A DNA stretch of 64,000 nucleotides from contig NZ_JAKYXC010000008.1 in NCBI RefSeq assembly GCF_022538185.1, positions 112,040 through 176,039 of the forward strand. The letters are read 5' to 3'. The translations under genes were made by a program, and so were the position numbers. The first letter of the stretch is position 1; every line of letters begins with the position of its first letter. Shown here one piece after another: positions 26,473-35,100 of this stretch. The notes under the pieces are model-generated. The model did no database searches, was not told where the DNA came from, and was given only the letters and a program-made list of their open reading frames with translations. The stretch comes from Microbacterium sp. CFH 31415. Its GTDB lineage: Bacteria; Actinomycetota; Actinomycetes; Actinomycetales; Microbacteriaceae.

Positions 26473-26507
26473 GTGAGCGGATGCCGCGGCCCTGAGCCGC
26501 GGTGACC

Positions 26508-26545
26508 GATCGGGCCCTCGGCGCAGCGCGCCGGGGGCCTCGATC
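26508..26545 (+). terminator. Terminator after the GH43 gene
   Basis: A long GC-rich inverted repeat running from GATCGGGCCC to GGGCCTCGATC with minor mismatch, 35 bases after the stop at 26472. Confidence 0.65.
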
Positions 26546-26598
26546 GTGTCGTCGACAAGCCGGGCCGCAGCATCCCTCCTCCATGGCACGCTGGTGGA

Positions 26599-27594
26599 GT
26601 GACCAGGATCGCTCCCGGCGGCATCGCCGCCCCGACCCGCCGGCCCCTGATGCGGCTGCGGGCACGCCTGCTCACCGCCCTGTCGGGCGACCCGGACGGC
26701 ACACCGGCGTGGGTGCGCGAGCTCGCCGAGGGCGACGACACGGGCTGGTTCGCGGAGGGCGGCCCGGCGTGGACGGTGCACGCCGGGATGGGGACCATGG
26801 TCGCCGGCATCCGCGCGCTGCTGCTGCAGGCGCTGCACCCGGGCGCCCTCGCGGGCGTGCACGACTGGTCGCGATACCGTGAGGACCCCATCGGGCGCCT
26901 CACGGGCACGGTGCGGTGGGTCATCTGCCTCACGTACGGCTCGAAGGCGCAAGCCGAGCGCGAGACCGCACGGGTCGGCCGGTTCCACCAGCGGGTGTCG
27001 GGCACCTACGTCACGGGGCACGGCGACGAGGTGTCGTACTCCGCCTCCGACGCCGATCTCGTCGAGTGGGTGCATCTCGCCTTCACCGACGCGTTCCTCA
27101 CGTGCCACGAGACCTGGGGACGCCCGATCCCCGGCGGCCCGGATGCCTACGTCGCCGAATGGGCGACGGCGGGGCGGCTGATGCACGTGGCGGATCCGCC
27201 GCGCACCGAGGCCGAGCTGCGGCGCCGGCTCGACGCCCTGCTCGAGGCCGGTGTCCTGCGACGCGACGAGCGGGTCGACGACGTCGTGCGCTTCCTCCGC
27301 CGGCCGCCGTTCCGTGACTCGCGCGCGATGTCACTGGCCTACCGCGTGCTCTTCGCGAGCGCCGTGGCCACCATCCCGCACCGCTACCGCGCGCTGCTCG
27401 GCCTGCGACGCACGTGGCTGCCGGTCATCACGGCGACGCGCCTCATCCTCGCCGTCACCGAGAACGCACTCGGCTCGGGTCCCCGTGCGCAGGACTTCGC
27501 GCGCCGTCGGCTGCGCCGGCTCGAGAGAGCGGATGCCGCGGCCCGGCCCGCCACGTCGTCCGAGCCGGCCCGACCCTTCGCCGCAGGCGACTGA
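26599..27594 (+). CDS. Oxygenase MpaB family (DUF2236) protein
   Basis: 331-residue cytosolic protein of the DUF2236 family, which includes bacterial latex-clearing oxygenase-like haem proteins and fungal MpaB. Family features are the early GPAWTVHAGMGTMVAG segment, a stretch ALHPGALAGVHDWSRY with candidate His ligands and the central VEWVHLAFTDAFLTCHE. It starts at a GTG (26599) with only a weak ribosome site. It sits inside the arabinan locus but shows no operator and no link to sugar metabolism, so it may be an unrelated insertion. The substrate is unknown. Confidence 0.82.
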   Translation: MTRIAPGGIAAPTRRPLMRLRARLLTALSGDPDGTPAWVRELAEGDDTGWFAEGGPAWTVHAGMGTMVAGIRALLLQALHPGALAGVHDWSRYREDPIGRLTGTVRWVICLTYGSKAQAERETARVGRFHQRVSGTYVTGHGDEVSYSASDADLVEWVHLAFTDAFLTCHETWGRPIPGGPDAYVAEWATAGRLMHVADPPRTEAELRRRLDALLEAGVLRRDERVDDVVRFLRRPPFRDSRAMSLAYRVLFASAVATIPHRYRALLGLRRTWLPVITATRLILAVTENALGSGPRAQDFARRRLRRLERADAAARPATSSEPARPFAAGD

Positions 27595-27610
27595 CCAGGC
27601 ACACGCAGAA

Positions 27611-27638
27611 CGGCCCGCGATCCGAAGACCGCGGGCCG
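27611..27638. terminator. Bidirectional terminator between convergent genes
   Basis: Perfect 9-bp stem CGGCCCGCG/CGCGGGCCG lying between the stops of the DUF2236 gene (27594) and the minus-strand accessory gene (27652). Confidence 0.7.
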
Positions 27639-27651
27639 CTCCGGGAGGCGA

Positions 27652-29643
27652 TCAGCCGCAGCTGAAAGCCGCGTAGGCGACGCTCCCCTCGTACGTGGTG
27701 TCGTCGACGGCCGAACCGGTCACCTCGACGTCGCCCCCGCCGATGCCGACGGTGCGGGTCGAGAACGCGATCGACGCGGTGCCGCCGGCCTTCACCGCGG
27801 TGAAGGTCTTCGTCCCGTACACCGACTGCACCGTGATGTCGGCCGCGACGTCGTCGATGTTCTTCACCGAGACGACGAGGGCCACCTTGCCCGCGACGCA
27901 GCGCAGCGAGATCGAGGGCTGCAGCTCGAGACCGCCGCCGACGAGCGTGGGCAGCTCGACCGTGACGTGCTGCTCGACGTTGCCCGCGGCATCCTGCGCC
28001 TGCACGTGCACGTAGCGCGGCTCCTCGGTGAGCTGGACCGAGAAGGGCTCTTCGTACGTGGCGTACATATTGTTCGTCTCGCCGGTCGGCGAGGCATCGG
28101 GGCCGTCCGACCAGACGGTGCGTGTGACGCCCGATCCCGGCTCGACGTCGGACGGCGTGAGGGTGACCGTGGCGGACGTGCCGTCGACGATGACCCAGTC
28201 GATGCCGGTGGTCGGGGCGATCGTGTCGACCTTGATGGTCTCGGATGCCTCGCCCACCGCGTCGTCCTCGCTCGTCGCCCGGGCGCTCACCGTGACCTCA
28301 CCCTCGGCATCCACGGTGAACGGCTCGTCGTACGGCGTCCAGGTCTCACCGTCGACGCTGTACTCGATGCTCGCGATCGGGCTGGCCGTCTCCTCGGCGG
28401 TCACGGTGACGGTCGGCGCGGTCGTGTACCAGCCCGACCCCTGCGGGGCGGAGTCGAACTCGATGGCGACGATCGGCTCGGCCTGGGTGAGCGGCTCGAC
28501 GACGAACACGGTCGCGACCGCGCCGGGAGCGTAGCCGGCGACCGCGCCCTCGATGTCGAAGATCGCGTCGGCCTCGGCGTAGAGCTCGGGCTCGACGGCA
28601 TCCCACTCGACGTCGACAGCGCTGCTCGCGGTGCCGTCGCCGTAGGTCGCGCGCACCGTCTCGGGCAGCACGGGCTCGATGCCCGGCGTCGTGATGGTGG
28701 CGGTGTAGTCCACGCCTTCGATCTCGTCGGACAGCTCGTCGGCGACGTACACCGCGGCCGAGACGGTCTGGCCGTCGTAGCCCGCGGGATCGCCCACGAC
28801 CTCGAATTCGCCGGCGTCGGCGTAGGCGGATGCCGCGACCGGCGCCCACTCTACGTCGACGTACGTCAGCGGGCCGTTCTCACCGATGACCCAGACCTGC
28901 TCGGGCAGCTCGGGCGCTGTGCCCGTGACCGTGCGCACGGCCACCGCCTGCGCGTCGATGAACGCGTTCGGATCCTCGGGCTCGGGCTCGACGATCGGGG
29001 CATCGACACCCCAGACCTCCCACTCGATGACGCTCGTGGCCTTGCGCTGGCTCTGGAAGACGACACGGTCGAGCACGAGCCGGACCGCTGTCGTGGTGAC
29101 TGCGTCCCAGTTCGCCTGCACCACCGGCTGCGAGGCGATGGGTGCAGCGGTGTCGAGCACGGGGAGCGGGTAGCTCAGATCCGCGCCTGTAACGGGGGCC
29201 CAGTCGCCCGCGCTGTCGCGGTACTCGACCTTCCACGCGGCCGGGATCATCACGCCGGAGTCACCGCCGGGCGTGAGGTGGTTCTGCCAGAGGTAGAGCT
29301 TCGACGAGCTCACCGTGACCGGGTTCTCCCACGTGTAGGTGGCGATGTCCTGCGTCGGATTGCCCGGCGCGCCCCAGGTTCCCCACATCGCGGACAGCGT
29401 GTTGGTCGGACCGACGACGCCGTTGTTGAGCGCCGCTGCCGAGTTCCAGCCCGGCACGTAGCTCACCTCGACGGTCGGCGCGTTGTCGCCCGACGCGAGC
29501 GCCACGTTGAACGGCTCGTCAGCGGCGGTCGCGGGGAACGCGATCGCCGCACCGCCGGCGACGAGCGCCACGGCGGCTGCCACCGCGACCGCGATCCTCC
29601 TGACACCGGGGCGACCGGTGCGGCCGGAGCGGAGCGTGCGCAT
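27652..29643 (-). CDS. Secreted multi-Ig accessory protein with C-terminal SCG domain, no catalytic domain
   Basis: 663 residues. Order: signal peptide (about 1-42), a discoidin/F5-8C-like binding domain (about 45-205, with VEYRDSAGDWAPV and IEWEVWG), two Ig-like domains of the EVQVDVEW type (about 215-375), a further two Ig-like domains (about 385-560) and the shared SCG domain (last 92). I see no glycosidase fold. The same module types form the C-terminal half of the 1572-residue enzyme at 32174. It starts 25 bases after the Tat-exported GH127 gene, which lacks such modules, so it may serve that enzyme as a separate binding/anchoring subunit. ATG 29643 has GAAGGGA upstream; ATG 29667 is an alternative. 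Confidence 0.78.
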   Translation of the reverse strand: MRTLRSGRTGRPGVRRIAVAVAAAVALVAGGAAIAFPATAADEPFNVALASGDNAPTVEVSYVPGWNSAAALNNGVVGPTNTLSAMWGTWGAPGNPTQDIATYTWENPVTVSSSKLYLWQNHLTPGGDSGVMIPAAWKVEYRDSAGDWAPVTGADLSYPLPVLDTAAPIASQPVVQANWDAVTTTAVRLVLDRVVFQSQRKATSVIEWEVWGVDAPIVEPEPEDPNAFIDAQAVAVRTVTGTAPELPEQVWVIGENGPLTYVDVEWAPVAASAYADAGEFEVVGDPAGYDGQTVSAAVYVADELSDEIEGVDYTATITTPGIEPVLPETVRATYGDGTASSAVDVEWDAVEPELYAEADAIFDIEGAVAGYAPGAVATVFVVEPLTQAEPIVAIEFDSAPQGSGWYTTAPTVTVTAEETASPIASIEYSVDGETWTPYDEPFTVDAEGEVTVSARATSEDDAVGEASETIKVDTIAPTTGIDWVIVDGTSATVTLTPSDVEPGSGVTRTVWSDGPDASPTGETNNMYATYEEPFSVQLTEEPRYVHVQAQDAAGNVEQHVTVELPTLVGGGLELQPSISLRCVAGKVALVVSVKNIDDVAADITVQSVYGTKTFTAVKAGGTASIAFSTRTVGIGGGDVEVTGSAVDDTTYEGSVAYAAFSCG

Positions 29644-29668
29644 GGATGTCCCTTCGATCGTCGTCATG

Positions 29669-31978
29669 TCAGTTGCCCCCGTCGATCGGCGCACGTCCTG
29701 CGGCGAGGAGGATCTTCTGGCGGTTGCGCGCGGTGAGGAGACCGGCGGCGACGTACGCCGCCGACACCTCTCCGACGGCGCCCAGGAAGGCGCCCCGATC
29801 GGCGAACGGCGCCTGCGCCCACACGTCGTCGAGCAGCGTCCTGCCCGCCCGACGCGGGTTCGCGACCCCCGAGCTCTGGCCCGCGAAGGTCACCGTCGGC
29901 TCGTTGCGCTGGAAGTACATGTGGTACGCGACATCCCGTCCGTTGTAGGCCGGCTCGTAGCTGACGCCGCCGATCGTGAACACGTTCGCCGCCGTCTTCG
30001 AGATGCCACGGCTCACGTTGCCGCCGAGGTCGAGCCGGTCTGCGAGCGACACCTTCAGGTAGCTCGTTGACGAGCTCGTCGCCGTGAGGACCACGGGACC
30101 GTACAAGAGCGTCTGGATGTCGGTGCGGTCGACCGCCGCCTCCACGCGCACCGAGAGCGGGATGCGCACGGTGATCGTGTCGCCGGCCACCCAGGTGCGG
30201 TCGATCGTGGCGTACGTGCCGGGCACGATCTCCACGCCCGCGGAGGAGCCGTTCACCTCGATCTCGACACCGCGCGACCACACCGGGATGCGCAGGTGCA
30301 CCTTCAGCGGATCCGACGGCGCCGACGTGATCGTGAGCGTCGACGTGTCGCCCTCGGGGTACGACGACACCTGCTCCAGCTCGAGTCCGGTCTCGTCCCA
30401 CGTGAGCGTTGAAGCGATGTAGAGGTTCACATAGAGCTCGGACTCGTCGGCCGACCGGAAGTAGATACCCTCCTGGTACTTGACGTGGCTCTCGAGGCCG
30501 GTGCCGCCGCAGCAGGTTCCGATGTTGCCGTTGCCGTACTCCTTGCGCGCCCCCGGATGCACCGGGAACATGTACAGGTTCTCGGGACCGTTGGTGGACT
30601 CCTGGTTGCGCCGGCCGCCGAGGATGTGGTTCAGCACCGTCCGCTCGTAGTAGTCCATGTACTTCGGGTCCTGCTCGTTGAAGAACAGGTGGCTCGCGAC
30701 CTTGAGCATGTTGTAGGCCGCACAGGACTCGGCGTTGCGCGGGCCGATGTCGCCCGCGACCGTGTTCGCCGGGCCCCACAGCTCGCCCTCGCCGGTGCCG
30801 CCGTGCGCGTAGGAGCGGCCGGGGACCACCATGTCGAAGAAGCCCTTCGCGGCATCGAGGAAGTGGTCGTCGCCGGTCTCGGCGGCGAGCTTCACGTACC
30901 CGGGGAACTGCGGGATGTGCTGGTTCGCGTGCTTGCCGTTGAGCGTGTCGGTGCCGGCGGCGCACGCGTCGACGAGGGTGTGCAGCGTGAAGAGCTGGGC
31001 CGCGTCGAGGAACTCGCTCTTCTGCGGGTCGGCGGAGCGCCAGTACAGCTCGACGAGGACCTCGTTCATTCCGCCGTACTCGCCGGCGATGTACGAGCCC
31101 CACATGCGCGCGAGCTGGGCGGGCGTGCACTTCGACAGACGGCTGTACACCCAGTGCCCGATGCCCTCGGCGAGCTGCAGGGCCTTCGCGTTGCCGGCGA
31201 GCGCGTGGGCGTCGAGGAGTCCGGCGAGGATCTTGTGCAGCGTGTAGTACGGAGCCCAGATCTCGCCATAGGGGGCGAACTCCTCGAGCGCCGAGAACTG
31301 CCACTCGCCGTAGGCGGACAGGAACCCGGGGTGCGAGTAGCGCGGAGCGCCCTCGAACTCCTGGGCGGCGAGCGCCGCGCGGCACTCCTCCAGGCCGTCG
31401 ACGATCGCGTTCACCTTGTTGAGCAGTGCGAGTTCGCCGGTCGCCGCGTAGGCCATGGAGACGCCGCTGAGGAAGTGACCGCCGTAGTGGCCGCGCAGGC
31501 AGCCGCCGGCTCCGGCCGTGTTCTGGCCGCGGGTGTACTCACGGGGCCCCCACCGCTGCGCGTCGGGGTTGGGTCCGTACTCCTCCCAGCCGCCGGGAGG
31601 GGTCGCGCCGTTCGTCGGGAGACCGGCGTTGCGGCGGAAGACCGCGAGGATCTTGTCGACCGAGTACGCCCGGTAGAGCACGAGGTGCTGATCGAGGGCG
31701 CGGGTGAACACGCTCTGCCCGAGCTTCACCGATGACAGCGGAAAGGGTCGGACGCTCCAGGCGTCCGGGTACACGTGCGTCTGCCCGGCGCGCACCACCT
31801 GTGCCGATCGGGCCGGTCCGGCCAGGCGGAAGGGGGCCCCGTTCCTGTGTGCGGACGTGGACGCGCGTGCCTGCGTCGGGTCGAGCAATGCCACGGCGGC
31901 GGCCATGCCGGCGAGCGCGACACCTCCACCGACGACGACGTTGCGACGCGAGATTCCAGATTCGGATTCGGGTGTCAT
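29669..31978 (-). CDS. Tat-exported GH127 beta-L-arabinofuranosidase
   Basis: 769 residues, GH127 (DUF1680) family, which removes beta-L-arabinofuranosyl units such as those on extensin-type glycoproteins. A twin-arginine signal (ISRRNVVVGGG, residues 9-19) precedes a hydrophobic stretch to about residue 40, so it is folded before export, in keeping with a metal-bound active site. The family's zinc/nucleophile set is present: Glu417 and Cys419 (NAESCAAY) and Cys489-Cys490 (GTCCGGT); in Bifidobacterium HypBA1 the equivalent second-pair Cys is the nucleophile. Unlike the other secreted enzymes here it has no SCG domain. ATG 31978 follows GGAGG. The accessory gene at 27652-29643 follows directly. 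Confidence 0.92.
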   Translation of the reverse strand: MTPESESGISRRNVVVGGGVALAGMAAAVALLDPTQARASTSAHRNGAPFRLAGPARSAQVVRAGQTHVYPDAWSVRPFPLSSVKLGQSVFTRALDQHLVLYRAYSVDKILAVFRRNAGLPTNGATPPGGWEEYGPNPDAQRWGPREYTRGQNTAGAGGCLRGHYGGHFLSGVSMAYAATGELALLNKVNAIVDGLEECRAALAAQEFEGAPRYSHPGFLSAYGEWQFSALEEFAPYGEIWAPYYTLHKILAGLLDAHALAGNAKALQLAEGIGHWVYSRLSKCTPAQLARMWGSYIAGEYGGMNEVLVELYWRSADPQKSEFLDAAQLFTLHTLVDACAAGTDTLNGKHANQHIPQFPGYVKLAAETGDDHFLDAAKGFFDMVVPGRSYAHGGTGEGELWGPANTVAGDIGPRNAESCAAYNMLKVASHLFFNEQDPKYMDYYERTVLNHILGGRRNQESTNGPENLYMFPVHPGARKEYGNGNIGTCCGGTGLESHVKYQEGIYFRSADESELYVNLYIASTLTWDETGLELEQVSSYPEGDTSTLTITSAPSDPLKVHLRIPVWSRGVEIEVNGSSAGVEIVPGTYATIDRTWVAGDTITVRIPLSVRVEAAVDRTDIQTLLYGPVVLTATSSSTSYLKVSLADRLDLGGNVSRGISKTAANVFTIGGVSYEPAYNGRDVAYHMYFQRNEPTVTFAGQSSGVANPRRAGRTLLDDVWAQAPFADRGAFLGAVGEVSAAYVAAGLLTARNRQKILLAAGRAPIDGGN

Positions 31979-32042
31979 GATCGTGACCTCCTCGTACACG
32001 GATCGAAGTGATGCGAAAAGCCTTTCGGGAGCATCACGTTCG

Positions 32043-32071
32043 ACGATAGCGCTAACAGTTAGCGAGAACAA
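32043..32071 (-). promoter_or_regulatory. Promoter with tandem operators for the GH127 operon
   Basis: Minus-strand -35 TTGTTC (32066-32071), 17-bp spacer, -10 TATCGT (32043-32048). Operators GTTAGCGAGAAC (32058-32069) and GATAGCGCTAAC (32045-32056) cover both boxes. The -35 operator is identical to that of the WxL operon promoter. Confidence 0.68.
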
Positions 32072-32107
32072 TGGCGAGTCGAGGCAGGCTTGCCAACCCG
32101 CACGGGG

Positions 32108-32162
32108 GTGCGCACATCCGGTGCGCACGCCCGGAGGCGACGTCGCGAGCGACGCCGCCTCC
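32108..32162 (-). terminator. Terminator of the 1572-residue enzyme gene
   Basis: A 13-bp stem with one mismatch (32133-32162, starting GGAGGCG) follows the stop at 32174 by 11 bases. Beyond it lies a doubled octamer GTGCGCAC (32108-32115 and 32121-32128), which can also pair. Confidence 0.7.
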
Positions 32163-32173
32163 AGGGTGTCGCG

Positions 32174-35100
32174 TCAACCGCAGGATGCTGCCGGGTAGGC
32201 CGCCTCCACGGTGGCGGTGTCGCCACCCGCCGTCGTGGCCGTCACCTGCGTCTCGCCTGCCGCGATGCCGATGGCGCGGGTGGTGAACGCCTGGCTCACC
32301 GACTTTCCGGGCTGCACCGTGACGCCCTTCTTCGTGCCGTACGCCGAGGTCAGCTCCAGCGTGAGCGGCTCGTCGTCGGCGTTGGTGGCGGTGACCACCA
32401 GGCTGATCTTGCCGGCGATGCAGCGCGTCGTCGCCGTCGCGGTGATGGCCGGTCCGGTCGGAATCCCGTCACCCACGGTGAGGGTGAGCGTGGTCGACGT
32501 GGTGCCCGCGGTGCTCACGTACGACGGAAGCACGAGGTCACCTCGGATCGTGTAGACGCCCGATCGCTCGACCACCGACTCGTCGAAGTCCCACTCGACC
32601 CCGATCGCGCGGTTGTCGCGAGAGCCGTCGTTGTACGACACCTCGACCCGCTCCGGGAGCACGGGCAGCTCGCCGACCTCGACGGTCTGCTCGAACTGCT
32701 GCGCACCCTGGATCGAGATGCCGCCCTGCGAGTTCTCGGGCCGCACGTAGATCTGCGCCTGGGCGATCAGCCCGTTGGCACTGTTCGTGCCGTACACGAC
32801 GAACGGCTCCACGTTGGTCTCGGCCACCTGCTCGGCCGTGATCGGCTGCCACGTGAACGGCACCGAGCCGCGGTGGCCGCTCGCGTAGACCACATCCAGC
32901 TGCTCGGGCAGCTCGGGGATCTCGCCGACCACCGTGCGGATGATGACGGGCGCGTCGACCGACGAGACGGTCTCGCCGTTCACCCGCCACCGCAGCACGC
33001 CCGTGCCTGCGCCGGAGCCCTGCACGCCCGTGATCCGGATGCGCAGCTGGCTCGCCTCGATCGGCTCGAAGTCGAGTCGGTTGTATGCGTTGCGTGTGAG
33101 CGCGCCGGCGTAGGTCGACGACCCGGTCAGGGTGACCGGCGTCCACGTGGTGCCGTCGTTCGAGTGCTCGAGCACGTACGTGTCGGGGCGCGGCATCCGT
33201 GTTCCGCCGTTGTCGTCGTACCAGTAGATCTCGGTCGACTGCAGACGGACCGCGGACGGCCACTGATAGCGGATCCACGCCGCGGTCGCCGGCGAGGTGC
33301 CGTTCAGCGGCTGACCCCAGTTGCCCCACCCGTTGCCCGCACCGGGCGAGGAGCTCGCCGGAGTCGTGGCCTCGTTCACGCGCAGGTGGTTCTCCCACGA
33401 GGAGGTGCCGCTGGTGGTGATCGTCGCCACCGCGCCGAACTCGGCCGACGTGGCCTTCTCGCGCAGCTCGACCTCCACGTCGCGCTGCGTCGTGAGCTGG
33501 CCGTCCGTGGCGGTGAGGCGGAAGACGTAGACGCCTGCCTCGGTTCCCGTGACGGTCGTGGTGAGGCTCGCCGGGCTGCTGAAGATGACCCCCGCCCCGG
33601 CCGGCGCCGAGACGGTCGACCATCCGACCGTCAGCGTGCCGTCCTCGGGGATGCCGTCGTCGGTCGCGGTGCCGGTGAGGGTCGTCGACAGGTTGCCGTC
33701 GCGCGAGCGGTCCGCTGCGGCCGAGACGACGGGAGCGTCGTTGACCACGGCGGGCACGTCGCGCCCGGAGTCGAAGACCTGGATCTCGGAGATCGCGGTG
33801 TACTTCGTGGGCGTGTTGACGAACGCGACCCGCACCTTGCTGGCCGTCACCGGCTCGAACAGCGCCTCGTTGAACTTCGCCTGCACGATCTTGGGCGCCT
33901 TGAACGTGTCGGGGATGGTCTCCCAATCGCCCGATCCGTTCTGCACCTGGACCGAGTACCGCTGCGGCTGGCTGTAGCCGCCCGCCTGCCGGTCGCTCAC
34001 GAACCAGACCTTGACGTTGTCGAACTGCTTCGGCGCTCCGAAGTCGAGCTCCACGTAGCCGTTCGCGTCCGTCGTGCCGTAGTTGCCCCAGTAGGGCTCG
34101 TTCGTGGTGAGACCGTCCGACACCGCGTCGAGCGACACGGGCCGCTCGGCCTCGCTGATCGCGCCCGGCGTGTAGTTCATCGAGCTCGTCGAGTAGCCCG
34201 GCGTGTGGAAGTTGCGCCACGGCGTCGGGCGCGCCCCCGTCTGCGTGAACGATGACGACAGCGCCGCGCCGGCGGCGAGGTTGGGGGCGTCCTCCTCGAG
34301 GTCGATGCCGGCCGTCTTGAGGTACTCGACGACACGCTCGTCCTCGATGGGGGTCCCGGCAGCGGTCGGCAGGTCGGCGCCCTCGTCGGAGACGACCTCG
34401 ACAGTGAGCCCCTCGTCGGACTCCACGACCTCGTGGGAGGCGGGGTCGTAGACGAACCGGCCGAGACCATCAGCGGCAGCCTTGCGCTCGCCGTCGATGA
34501 ACAGGCTGTAACCCTCGCCGAGACCGTAGTGCGAGCCGTCCTCGTCCCACACGATCGTCAGGTCGTGCCCGTGGTAGCGCAGGTTGTTGACCATGAAGTG
34601 GTCGTAGCCCAGATCGATCGGCCAGAGCTCCACCTTGTCGTCGGACCGCGGCTGGATGCCGCCCATGTCCTCGACGTAGATGTAGTTCATGTTGCCGAGC
34701 ATCACGTGGTTGGGGTTGTTGCGGTTGTACGTCTTCGCCGTCGCGTTCCAGTTGGAGTAGTACTCCGCCTGGTTCGCCACCCGCGCATCACCGCTGGGGT
34801 AGATGCTCCACGCCATCCAGTCGAGCAGCCGGGCAGCGTACTCGGGGGTGATGTACTTGCCCTCCGGGTCGTAGTGGCGCAGCGCCTCTCGCACGGCCCG
34901 GTACTGCACCGTGAAGTTGATGTTGGAGAAGTTGTTCGACCCGCCGATCCCGAACTTGGCGCGGTCGTACTGGTTCGCCGTGTAGAAGGGGAAGATCGGG
35001 AAGTTGTCGCCGTAGCGGAGGAACCGCAGGCCGTCGACGTAGGTCTCGGCGTCCTCGGTCGGGATCAGGCCCTCGGCGTAGATGTCGAACAGGTTCGACT

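Noticed and set aside
23347..27186. A 1279-codon open frame on the minus strand, and similar long frames such as 17207-19723 (+) and 20742-23297 (-)
   Set aside because: They lie opposite well-supported GH43 genes, have Arg/His/Asp-rich composition with no recognisable domains, and are expected as shadows in DNA of this GC content.
26599..27594. DUF2236 gene as part of the arabinan pathway
   Set aside because: It has no GTTAGCG-type operator, is terminated from its neighbours on both sides, and its family is not linked to sugar metabolism.
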